Of a stretch of DNA of 64,000 nt, positions 18,945 to 27,400 are shown in pieces. A program made the position numbers and the translations under genes. Within the stretch, counting starts at the first letter, position 1; each line of letters opens with the position of its first letter. Where the stretch lies: contig DFKE01000001.1 of assembly GCA_002373505.1 (NCBI GenBank), positions 1-64,000 of the forward strand, in the 5' to 3' direction. The DNA is from Bacteroidales bacterium UBA3653 (GTDB taxonomy: Bacteria > Bacteroidota > Bacteroidia > Bacteroidales > Paludibacteraceae). Under the pieces are notes generated by a model, which worked only from the letters and a program-made list of their open reading frames with translations, was not told where the DNA came from and did not search any database.

Positions 18945-20759
18945 TCACGCTCTTCCCGCTCTCTTGCGCTCCAACTCGTCGAGAATGATTTTGCGGATAC
19001 GCATTGCGTGCGGGGTGACCTCTACATATTCGTCCTCTTTGATGTACTCTAATGCTTCCTCCAGACTCATCTTCACGGGCGGCGGCAGCACTGCTTTGTC
19101 GTCCGCGCTCTTGGAACGCATATTGGTCAGTTTCTTGCTCTTGGTCACGTTGATGACGATGTCGCCCTCTTTGGCGTTCTCGCCTACGACCTGACCGGCA
19201 TACACTTCCTCTTGCGGTTCGATGAAGAACCGTCCGCGGTCTTGCAGCTTGTCCAGCGCATAGGCATAAGCCGTTCCCGCCTCCATGGCGATGAGGGAAC
19301 CGTTGGTACGCTTGACAATCTCGCCTTTCCACGGCTGGTATTCCAGGAACCGGTGCGCCATGATAGCCTCGCCGGCGGATATGTTCATCACGTAAGTACG
19401 CATACCCATGATACCGCGGCTCGGGATAGTGAACTCCAGGTGTACGCGGTCGTTCACCATCTCCATCTTCGTCATCTCGCCTTTGTGGGTGGAGACAAAC
19501 TCGATGATCTTACCGCTGCATTCTTCCGGCGTGTTGACCGTCAGACTCTCCACCGGTTCGCATTTCACGCCGTCTATCTCTTTGATGATCACCTGCGGCT
19601 GGCCTACCTGCAATTCATAACCTTCGCGGCGCATGGTCTCGATCAGCACGCTCAGATGCAGCACACCGCGGCCGAAAACACGCCAGCTGCTCTCTTCCGC
19701 GCCTTTCTCTACGCGCAGAGCAAGGTTCTTCTCCAATTCCTTGTTCAGACGGTCCTGGATATGACGGCTGGTGACGAATTTTCCGTCCTGTCCGAAGAAA
19801 GGACTGTCGTTGATACAGAAAGTCATACTCATCGTAGGCTCGTCAATTGCAATCGGCTTGAGCGGTTCGGGGTTCTCTGCGTCGCATATCGTGTCGCCGA
19901 TTTCGAAGCCGTCAATACCGATCAGCGCACAGATGTCGCCGTTCTTCACTACGTCGGTCTTGACATGACCCATACCCGAGAAAGTGTGCAGCTCTTTGAT
20001 CTTGGTCTTGATCATCGTACCGTCTTTCTTCGCCAGTGTGACAGTCTGTCCGTCGCGCAGTTCGCCGCGATGAACGCGTCCGATAGCGATACGGCCTACA
20101 TAGGAGTTGTAATCCAGACTCGTGATCAGCATCTGCGGTGTGCCCGGGTTCTCCTGCGGCGCAGGGATATACTTGATGATGGCGTCCATCAGGTCTGTCA
20201 GGTCGCTTTTCGGCTTGCGCCAGTCGGTGCTCATCCACCCTTGCTTGGCGGAGCCGTACAGCGTTTGGAAATCCAACTGGTCATCCGTCGCGTTGAGGTT
20301 GCACATCAGGTCAAAGACCTCTTCCTGCACCTCGTCCGGACGGCAGTTCAGTTTGTCCACTTTGTTGATAACGACAATCGGTTTAAGACCGATCTCCAGT
20401 GCCTTTTGCAATACAAAACGGGTTTGTGGCATGGCGCCCTCGAAAGCGTCAACAAGCAGCAAAACACCGTCCGCCATGTTCAGCACGCGCTCTACTTCAC
20501 CGCCGAAATCCGCGTGTCCCGGAGTGTCGATAATGTTGATTTTTGTACCTTTGTAGTCAATGGCGACATTCTTCGCCAGAATCGTAATACCGCGCTCGCG
20601 CTCCAGATCATTGTTGTCCAGAATCAACTCTCTCGGCTGGTCGCTGAATTCTGAATGCTGACTGCTGACTACTTTTGCAGTGTACAGCATCTTGTCCACC
20701 AGCGTTGTTTTGCCGTGATCGACGTGAGCAATAATAGCTATATTTCTTATATTTTGCAT
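18945..20759 (-). CDS. typA: Translational GTPase TypA/BipA
   Basis: A 604-residue ribosome-binding GTPase involved in 50S assembly and stress adaptation. G1 is IIAHVDHGKTTLVDKML, the switch region has DNNDLERERGITI, G3 is DTPGHADFGGEVERVL, and G4 is VINKVDK. EF-G-like domains and the BipA-specific C-terminal domain (about 480-604) follow; length is normal. It has its own promoter at 20818-20848. Confidence 0.97.
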   Translation of the reverse strand: MQNIRNIAIIAHVDHGKTTLVDKMLYTAKVVSSQHSEFSDQPRELILDNNDLERERGITILAKNVAIDYKGTKINIIDTPGHADFGGEVERVLNMADGVLLLVDAFEGAMPQTRFVLQKALEIGLKPIVVINKVDKLNCRPDEVQEEVFDLMCNLNATDDQLDFQTLYGSAKQGWMSTDWRKPKSDLTDLMDAIIKYIPAPQENPGTPQMLITSLDYNSYVGRIAIGRVHRGELRDGQTVTLAKKDGTMIKTKIKELHTFSGMGHVKTDVVKNGDICALIGIDGFEIGDTICDAENPEPLKPIAIDEPTMSMTFCINDSPFFGQDGKFVTSRHIQDRLNKELEKNLALRVEKGAEESSWRVFGRGVLHLSVLIETMRREGYELQVGQPQVIIKEIDGVKCEPVESLTVNTPEECSGKIIEFVSTHKGEMTKMEMVNDRVHLEFTIPSRGIMGMRTYVMNISAGEAIMAHRFLEYQPWKGEIVKRTNGSLIAMEAGTAYAYALDKLQDRGRFFIEPQEEVYAGQVVGENAKEGDIVINVTKSKKLTNMRSKSADDKAVLPPPVKMSLEEALEYIKEDEYVEVTPHAMRIRKIILDELERKRAGRA

Positions 20760-20817
20760 AATACTTTTTTTTCTTAACGTAAGCAGTGCGCAAACTACGC
20801 CATTTTAAAATCGGGCG

Positions 20818-20848
20818 CAAAGGTACAAAAAAAAAACGACATACACAA
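20818..20848 (-). promoter_or_regulatory. Promoter of typA
   Basis: Minus strand TTG (20848-20846), 20-nt spacer with a T10 tract, TACCTTTG (20825-20818). The -33 end lies in an inverted repeat, CATACAC-AATA-GTGTATG (20840-20857). Confidence 0.75.
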
Positions 20849-21038
20849 TAGTGTATGCCACTTTTCTTTATTTTTTTGCTCTTTTGGCTCTTATTTTACC
20901 AAACTGCCGAGCACGTTGTATATAATTTTGTTTTTGCTAAACGCATTTGACAATATGTCATAATATGCGGCTGTTTCGTGATAATTTGTAAACTCGACTC
21001 GGCAGTTTTTAGAAATTTATCGCTTTTTGTCAAAAATA

Positions 21039-21070
21039 TTTGGTAGTCTCGCTCAAAGGCAGTAATTTTG
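21039..21070 (+). promoter_or_regulatory. Promoter of the small sorting-domain protein, with long leader
   Basis: TTTG (21039-21042), 20-nt spacer, TAATTTTG (21063-21070). RNA would start near 21077, giving a leader of about 105 nt that contains a TTTTCGA..ACGT / ACGTCGAAAA inverted repeat (about 21075-21112). Confidence 0.8.
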
Positions 21071-21181
21071 CACCGTTTTTCGATGACGTCTGCTCTCAAG
21101 GCACGTCGAAAAGGCGGGATGCCCACGCATTGACGTGAACGGAAAACGGTATTGGTCTATTTAAAAAGAAAGGAGATAACT

Positions 21182-21475
21182 ATGAGAAAGTACATGTTGA
21201 AAGTTAGTTATCTAATGACAATTTGCTGCCTGATGGCAGGTTACACGATCGCGGATGCTGCAAAAAGCAATGATAATTTCACTGTTCGTTTCCGCGAGAA
21301 CACGTTGGTGGTAACGTCCACCCAAATGGAAGAAGCCAGAATCTACTCAATGCAGGGTAAACTGCTTCAAAAAGAACGTGGCAAGTTTGTTGAGTTTGAA
21401 TTGGATCGCGGTACATACCGCCTCTTTGCAAAAGTCAACGGCGAAACAGTGACACGGAGAATAGAACTTCGTTAA
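21182..21475 (+). CDS. Small secreted protein made of a near stand-alone sorting-type domain
   Basis: A 97-residue protein. ATG at 21182 is chosen because AAAGGAG lies 6-10 bases upstream; a longer frame from 21152 is open but unlikely. Residues 1-26 are a signal peptide (ending near YTIADAA). The remaining 70 residues look like a type IX secretion C-terminal domain: NTLVVTS, then EEARIYSMQGKLLQ, then ELDRGTYRLFAKV, ending TRRIELR. No cargo domain precedes it. It is flanked by its own strong promoter, a structured leader and a terminator, so it is an independent transcript. Function unknown; possible decoy, regulator or carrier for the secretion machinery (inference). Confidence 0.85.
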   Translation: MRKYMLKVSYLMTICCLMAGYTIADAAKSNDNFTVRFRENTLVVTSTQMEEARIYSMQGKLLQKERGKFVEFELDRGTYRLFAKVNGETVTRRIELR

Positions 21476-21479
21476 ACGG

Positions 21480-21505
21480 AAAGGACGCTTCGGCGCCCTT
21501 TTTTT
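21480..21505 (+). terminator. Intrinsic terminator of the small secreted protein gene
   Basis: GGACGC-TTCG-GCGCCC stem-loop (one A-C mismatch) with flanking A and T runs, four bases after the stop codon. Confidence 0.85.
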
Positions 21506-21508
21506 GTG

Positions 21509-21553
21509 TCCTTTCAACTATCAACTATCAACTATCAACTATCAACTTTCGAC
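21509..21553. repeat. Heptamer tandem repeat (TCAACTA type)
   Basis: Five to six copies of TCAACTA/TCAACTT ending in TCGACTT, directly after the terminator and abutting the permease stop codon. The TCAACTT variant recurs at 49581-49612 and inside the BASS gene. Confidence 0.9.
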
Positions 21554-22657
21554 TTATCTCGCTGCCTTGATATACAGCGGGATGGAGAGGCCGAGGAAGA
21601 CAAAATTCGGTAGCCATGCTGCCATAAAAGGAGACATCACATTATTGACGGAGAAAGTGGTACTGACGGTGGAGAAAAGGATATATCCGGCGGTCAGAAC
21701 GATACCGATACCTAAGTTTTTTCCCATTCCGCCGCGCACTTTCCGGCTGCTCATTGTCACGCCGAGGAGCGTCATGATGAATGCTCCCAGCGGTGAAGCC
21801 CAGCGTTTGTGGTATTCCACCTCAAAGGCTTTGACATTGCCGCTGCCTCTCTCCCGTTGCCGTTCCATGTAATGCTTCAGTTCCGGCGTGGTCATCTCCT
21901 GGGCCTGCTGCGCGGTGATGAACAGTTCGTCCGGAATGATCGGCATGGTGATGTCTTTGCGTTCGCCGCACTCCAGACTTTCCCTCAGGCCGGTGAAAGT
22001 CCGTTGGGTATATTTGTCCAGATGCCAGTTTTCAAGCGAATCGTAATAGATCCGGTCGGCAGTGATACGCTGGACAAGGGTCTTGCCTTCGAATTTCTCA
22101 ATCGAACAGCGGTAACCGATGCCTGAGCGGCGTTGGAAGGACTCGATGTACAGAATCGTGCCCGGTTGTACCTCCATCTGGATGTTACGCGCGTGCTCGG
22201 AGGTAAAATGCTCTACGTATTTGTCGGTAAAACGCAGCATCCGTTCGGAGCTACGGGGAATGACCCATCCGCCCAGCGCAATACTTAGTATGAAAAGCAG
22301 CGTCGCTGAAACCAGGTAGGGTAGCATCAGCCGGTGGTAACTCATGCCGGCGGCATGCATCGCGATAAACTCCGAATTGCCTGCCATCTTGCTGGTGAAA
22401 TAGATTACGGAGATGAAGATGAACAGCGAACTGAACATGTTCATGTAATACGGGATGAACGGCAAGTAGTAGTCAAAAATGATTTCGCGGAGAGGTACTT
22501 GGTTCTCAAAGAAATCATCCATCTTCTCCGTCAGGTCAAAGACGATGGCGATAGACAAAATGAGCACGATCGAAAAGAAAAACGTGCCCAAAAACTTCCG
22601 GATTATGTACCAGTCTAATCGCTTCACTAACGGTTTAACGTCTCGTTGCGAGACCAT
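21554..22657 (-). CDS. LptF/LptG family permease (LPS export)
   Basis: A 367-residue inner-membrane protein of the YjgP/YjgQ family. LptF and LptG form the permease of the LptB2FG transporter that extracts lipopolysaccharide from the inner membrane. The N-terminus LDWYIIRKFLGTFFFSIVLI is typical, three further N-terminal helices are followed by a periplasmic beta-jellyroll (about residues 130-265), then three C-terminal helices. Which of the two paralogues it is cannot be settled from sequence alone. It follows tgt by 37 bases, a common Bacteroidales arrangement. Confidence 0.9.
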   Translation of the reverse strand: MVSQRDVKPLVKRLDWYIIRKFLGTFFFSIVLILSIAIVFDLTEKMDDFFENQVPLREIIFDYYLPFIPYYMNMFSSLFIFISVIYFTSKMAGNSEFIAMHAAGMSYHRLMLPYLVSATLLFILSIALGGWVIPRSSERMLRFTDKYVEHFTSEHARNIQMEVQPGTILYIESFQRRSGIGYRCSIEKFEGKTLVQRITADRIYYDSLENWHLDKYTQRTFTGLRESLECGERKDITMPIIPDELFITAQQAQEMTTPELKHYMERQRERGSGNVKAFEVEYHKRWASPLGAFIMTLLGVTMSSRKVRGGMGKNLGIGIVLTAGYILFSTVSTTFSVNNVMSPFMAAWLPNFVFLGLSIPLYIKAAR

Positions 22658-22694
22658 TTTAACTATTTAACGTCGCAATGCGACTTTCTTAACA

Positions 22695-23828
22695 TCACAG
22701 CCTCGCTGTGATTGAAGGCATGACGCTTGCTTTCCACTCGCTGTAGTCTCCTGCCAGGATATGGTTCCGTGCCTGCGTCACCAGGTCCAGATAGAAGGCA
22801 AGGTTGTGTATCGACAGGATCTCCAGTCCCAGCATCTCTTGTGCGTGAATCAGGTGCCGTGCGTAGGCTCTCGTATAGGCGTGATCCACATAGCTTGTGC
22901 CGCTCGGATCGAGTTCCGTAAAATCGTCCTCCCATTTCTTGTTTCGCAGGTTCATCACGCCGTTCCAGGTGAAGATCATTCCGTTGCGGCCGTTGCGGGT
23001 AGGCATCACGCAGTCGAACATATCTACGCCGCGCTCGATAGCCTCTAATATGTTCCACGGCGTTCCTACTCCCATCAGGTACCTCGGTTTGTTCTCCGGC
23101 AGGATGTCGTTGCATACCTCAATCATGTCATACATCACCTCTGTCGGTTCGCCTACAGCCAGTCCGCCGATGGCGTAGCCGTCGCGGTCCAGATCGCGCA
23201 GACGCTTGGATGCCTCCTGGCGCAGGTCGGTGTAGGTGCAGCCCTGAACGATAGGGAAGAGGTGTTGCTTGTAGCCGTACAGGTCGTCTGTCCCGTCGAA
23301 ACGGGCGATACAGCGGTCCAGCCACCGATGCGTGCGGTCCATCGAGTCTTTGGCGTATTTCTTGTCCGCCGTACCGGGGCAGCATTCGTCGAAAGCCATC
23401 ATGATGTCTGCGCCTATCTCGCGCTCTATGTCCATCACGCTCTCCGGCGTGAACAGCAGTTTGCGTCCGTCTATATGGCTGCTGAACCGCACTCCCTCTT
23501 CTGTCATCTTGCGGATGTCGGTCAGGCTGAATACCTGGAATCCGCCGCTGTCCGTTAGGATAGGCCGCTGCCATCCTTCGAACCGGTGGAGTCCGCCGGC
23601 TTGGCGCAGGATCTCGGTGCCCGGGCGAAGAAAGAGGTGGTAGGTGTTACCCAGAATGATCTGCGCGTTGATATCGTCCTCCAGCTCTTTGCGTTGCACG
23701 CCTTTGACCGTTCCTACCGTTCCTACCGGCATGAAGATAGGCGTCAGTATATCGCCGTGGTCGGTATGAATGACTCCCGCCCGCGGTCCTACTGCCTTTG
23801 CCTCGCTATGTAGTTCAAAAAATGCCAT
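22695..23828 (-). CDS. tgt: tRNA-guanine(34) transglycosylase
   Basis: A 377-residue TIM-barrel enzyme exchanging G34 for preQ1 in tRNAs for Asp, Asn, His and Tyr. Active-site motifs DSGGFQVFSL (about residue 90), ADIMMAFDECCPG and the nucleophile region DCVMPTRNGRNG are present. The C-terminal zinc site is degenerate: where most bacterial enzymes have C-x-C-x2-C, the sequence is DPSGTSYVDHAYTRAY, without cysteines, although the final histidine in SIHNLAFYL remains. This may be normal for the phylum. It is read together with the LPS permease downstream. Confidence 0.95.
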   Translation of the reverse strand: MAFFELHSEAKAVGPRAGVIHTDHGDILTPIFMPVGTVGTVKGVQRKELEDDINAQIILGNTYHLFLRPGTEILRQAGGLHRFEGWQRPILTDSGGFQVFSLTDIRKMTEEGVRFSSHIDGRKLLFTPESVMDIEREIGADIMMAFDECCPGTADKKYAKDSMDRTHRWLDRCIARFDGTDDLYGYKQHLFPIVQGCTYTDLRQEASKRLRDLDRDGYAIGGLAVGEPTEVMYDMIEVCNDILPENKPRYLMGVGTPWNILEAIERGVDMFDCVMPTRNGRNGMIFTWNGVMNLRNKKWEDDFTELDPSGTSYVDHAYTRAYARHLIHAQEMLGLEILSIHNLAFYLDLVTQARNHILAGDYSEWKASVMPSITARL

Positions 23829-23831
23829 AAT

Positions 23832-23914
23832 CCCCTAGTTAATCTAGTTATACTAGTTTTTCTAGTTTTCCTAGTTTTCCTAGTTTTCCTAGTCCCCCTA
23901 GTTAAACTAGTTTG
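23832..23914. repeat. 9-nt tandem repeat (CTAGTTTTC type) between panD and tgt
   Basis: About nine units of CTAGTTTTC and variants (CTAGTTAAT, CTAGTCCCC, CTAGTTAAA). It fills the whole spacer and the last units encode the C-terminus of panD. Confidence 0.9.
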
Positions 23915-24249
23915 TTTCCCGCTCCGGGAAACACGATGCTCGGCTTGAAAGCCTTTGCCTCTTCCGGCTCCATGAGTGCGTACGCCATGATGATGACCGT
24001 ATCGCCTACATGCACCAGATGCGCGGCTGCGCCGTTGATACAGATACATCCGGAGCCGCGTTTGCCGGGGATGACATAGGTCTCCAGCCGTGCGCCGTTG
24101 GTGTTATCTACCACCTGCACGCGCTCGCCGGCATAGATATTGGCTGCCTCCATGAGGGCTTCGTCAATAGTGATGGAACCGATATACTCCAGATTCGCTT
24201 CGGTCACCTGTACACGGTGAATTTTTGATTTCAGTATGTTCAAATACAT
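23902..24249 (-). CDS. panD: Aspartate 1-decarboxylase proenzyme
   Basis: A 115-residue pyruvoyl enzyme making beta-alanine from aspartate for pantothenate/CoA. The self-cleavage site Gly-Ser lies in LEYIGSITID, and the later KRGSGCICINGAAAHLVHVGD segment is typical. ATG at 24249 (MYLNILKSKIHRV) is chosen because the predicted RNA start is near 24262, inside the longer frame. The C-terminus GAGNKLV runs into a 9-nt repeat array. It is a single gene with its own promoter; panB and panC are not in this window. Confidence 0.93.
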   Translation of the reverse strand: MYLNILKSKIHRVQVTEANLEYIGSITIDEALMEAANIYAGERVQVVDNTNGARLETYVIPGKRGSGCICINGAAAHLVHVGDTVIIMAYALMEPEEAKAFKPSIVFPGAGNKLV

Positions 24250-24268
24250 AATACTCCAAATTAGCATA

Positions 24269-24299
24269 CAAAAGTACTGCTTTTTTTTGACATGCGCAA
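24269..24299 (-). promoter_or_regulatory. Promoter of panD
   Basis: Minus strand TTG (24299-24297), 20-nt spacer with an A8 tract, TACTTTTG (24276-24269). Confidence 0.8.
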
Positions 24300-24316
24300 G
24301 AAAAAAAGTACTTTTG
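24286..24316 (+). promoter_or_regulatory. Plus-strand promoter-like sequence opposite panD
   Basis: TTTG (24286-24289), 19-nt spacer, TACTTTTG (24309-24316), sharing its -33 region with the panD promoter. It points at a hairpin a few bases downstream (24325-24342) and at no gene. Confidence 0.5.
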
Positions 24317-24317
24317 C

Positions 24318-24346
24318 ATAAAAAAGAGCCCCGCAGGGCTCTCTTT
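24318..24346 (-). terminator. Terminator of the 2353-residue gene
   Basis: AGAGCCC-CGCA-GGGCTCT stem (24325-24342) with a T-run in the minus direction. It lies about 100 bases after the stop codon at 24444. Confidence 0.75.
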
Positions 24347-24357
24347 GTGAACTTTTA

Positions 24358-24432
24358 CGACTTACTTACGACTCGTTTAGCACTCGTTTAGCACTCATTC
24401 TCGTGACCATCTCGTGACCATTACGGACGTGA
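24358..24432. repeat. 11-nt tandem repeats (ACTCGTTTAGC and TCTCGTGACCA)
   Basis: Two neighbouring arrays: ACGACTCGTTTAGC-type units, then CTCGTGACCAT units. A relative of the first (CGACTCGTTTA, CGACTCTTTTA) is at 49410-49446 upstream of manC. Confidence 0.75.
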
Positions 24433-24443
24433 CCGTATCGTTT

Positions 24444-27400
24444 TTATTCCACTCTTGCTCCGCGTGCGTCGTACATCTTGCCGTCTTTGACAATATACAG
24501 AATGCCGTCAATCATAACCTTGCGGGCCTTTGTACCTTGTACATTGTCCCCTTGTACATTGCCGAGGTCTGTCGGAGTGTTCTGTATTGGCGATATCTCC
24601 AGCACGAATCTTCCTGTGTATTCACCTGCTTCGAGGCTCACGGTGTAATCCAGTGCGCTGAGGCTGGTGCGGACATTCGCCTCTGTATCTACCAGCGTCA
24701 CACCGACTCCGTTCGTGCCTTCCGGCATGGCAAACGTATATTCGCCTGCGTTCTTGATAGTCACGCCTACCGGCACTACCATTGTCTGTTCTCTTTCTAT
24801 CGGCATGCTGTTGGCAGCCACTTTCTCATAACCGATATAGGTGTAGAGGTTGCTGCGGCTGTTCAGTTCTTTCACTAAGTCCTGCCCGAAATCGAAGTTG
24901 TCGGTTATTTGCTCTATATCTGACATACGGATGTAGGTCTGGTCTTCGAACAGCGAGTCACGGCTTAGTGCCAGACGCCAGTTGTATTCGCTTTCCGCTT
25001 CTTTTGCCACGCGGCGAGCCACTATTGAAGCAGGGGTGGCACTAACCATATTCCAATAGATAGCATCCTGTATCTGTACCAAATATGCATGCATCGGTTG
25101 GAAACTGAAATTGCTGGTACTCTGAGCGGTCAGCGTGTTGTCCGACATGTTCCATACATACAAGAACGGGAAGGTGTTATAACTGGTCTGCCATGCAATA
25201 GTAGAACCGCTTGAATTACCTGATTTCAATTCTCCGGCAAATTCATTATAACTCGGCACACCGATACAACGCCAGAAACTATCTTTGATGCGGCGGTCGC
25301 CTTCTGCTGTTCCGCGGTTGATAGTACATCTGTATTCTTCCTCTAATGCAGGAATAGTGACCTCGGTCTGTTTGATACTACTCATAGATGTCTTGGACGG
25401 GAAATACAGTTCTACATTACTGATATTGTTCGCCCAGAAAGTATTATCGTCATAAGCCATCTTGTTGAGGTTGATGTTCAGTAGATACCCTTGGTAGGCA
25501 TTCAGCGTATAGCCTTGTGCTACTTCGGCCGGGCTGACATACTTCCAGTTAGGAGGTGAATCTAACCAGTAGCCGTTTCTTGCACGATTCAGACCGTCGT
25601 AGTATTGGATAACCCAGTGTGTACCGTATTGACCGAATCCGAATACCTCGCTCAACTTCACATCGAACGGGAAGGAGATAAAGTACAGCGAACGCTCATA
25701 GATAGATTTCTGCTCTCCGGAAGACAGAATAGCATGGTATCTGGTTATATCTTCAGGAGTGTCGCAGTGGTCTTTGTCGTTGTCTTCCACTCCTCCTTCA
25801 CCGCGGGCACGGTTGTTGAGCGTCCACCGGTTGAACTTCATTGCGCCATAAACGGTCTTGACGCCGTCCAGTTTACTCTCGCCATTCGCAAAAGTAATAC
25901 ATTCAGCTGCTTCTTGATGATCGCGAAGTATCATGACATCTGCATCAATCTTCAATACTCCACTTACGGCCACATCGCTTGGCATCCAAGCAGCTACAAG
26001 GCGGTTGGTCTTGAAATCATAAATCACACGCAGTTTTTGCGCATCGCCTGAACCGCTCAATAAAACTACTGAGTTTTCGTCTGTTGTAAAGTTCCCGCTG
26101 TCATATGCTCCGCGGAAATATTGTGCCTTTGTTACATCAATCGGGTTCTTTGCATAGCATGCGTATAATTTGAATCGTGTTCCCGGAATGATTTTAAGAA
26201 TACGCTCGTATATAAAGTTCTCGTTATCTACGAAGATCGCTTCATGATTTGCGGCACTTTCTCCTTCTCCGCTTAGTGCAGAGTTATCCTCATTCAGCAT
26301 AGTATTATTGCCTTTCAGTACGAGGAACTGGCGGGCTTTGTTGGATGCAGCAGAGACATATGCACGGCTTATCTTGTTCGTCGTCTCGTTATACATAAAA
26401 CGAACATTAGCGCTATAGATATTAACCGTGGCGTTGGAATTGCCGTCTGATTTCAAGAAACCTCCGCTATCGATGTTGTCAAACAGGTTGTTTACGTCTT
26501 GTATCAATGTATCGGAAACAGAGGTACTATAGTCGTTCGCAATACAGAACTTGATGTTCGTTCCTGCCGGACACCAATGTGCGTAATAATGACTGAACTT
26601 GTCGCCGAACGAGTTTGCGTCGCTCATGGAGAACTCTGTGTAAGTCATCTGATGGTCTTGTGCGCGATAACTGTCCCATTTGGTGTTCCCCGCGCAGTCC
26701 GTGCGGATATAGTAATTGCCCGTGTATTTCTCGGTCTTGCTCAACCCAATGGATTCTCCTCCTGCAGGCTGGGAAACAATGAAATTATATACGCCTTTCT
26801 CCGTTATGCCGGACAAATCAATCGTTCCACCCGTAACGTCAGTCCATGTTATTACACCTGTGGAAGCATTGATTGCCGAAACATATTGGAACTTAGCGGA
26901 AGGCGAAGAACCATGCGAAACGAAGAGCGAGACAGTATCTGCTGCCGCTTCCGAACCGGTGTTCTTGCGAATGATATCAGACGGGTGCGACCACCCTGCG
27001 CCGTGCGCTGAGCCCTGAGACCAAGTAGCATTATCGGTATAATAAATACGATAGTCTCCTACGCTAACAGGATAATCCACATTGATATAGTAGTCGTAAC
27101 TCTTAGGACTGCCTCCGTTGTCATGGAAACTGAGCGTAAAGGAATATACGCCTGGTGCAGAAGGATTCAACTTCAGTTTATTGGTTGATGGCTTGTCGAG
27201 TTTGGTCTCGTGATAGTCTTGGGTTATTGTGTAGTTTTTACCCATCAATACATTGTCATTCCTATAAACCATGAACCATATACTGCCTGCATCATTCAAC
27301 TCTACATCCAGTTTCAATGGCATTTGCAGGTCTGCGCTATACGGGAAATAGTACTCTCGGCTGGCTCCGGTGGAGTTATTAGCGGACGAATTATTGTAGA

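Larger units (their letters stand above)
20760..21181. other. 422-base gene-free region between typA and the small secreted protein
   Basis: Holds the typA promoter (left), the promoter of the small secreted protein (21039-21070), and a low-GC middle part. In the middle, an 11-base inverted repeat (20901-20911 and 20998-21008) encloses about 86 bases and its right arm is followed by a T-run, as for a small RNA or a terminator. No open frame in it has a plausible start and composition. Confidence 0.55.

Noticed and set aside
19212..20654. A 480-residue plus-strand frame opposite typA
   Set aside because: typA is complete and conserved on the minus strand; the antisense frame has no domain, signal or start context.
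23832..23914. Possible CRISPR array in the tandem repeats (also 37445-37520 and others)
   Set aside because: Units are only 7-16 nt, directly adjacent without unique spacers, and no cas gene is present.
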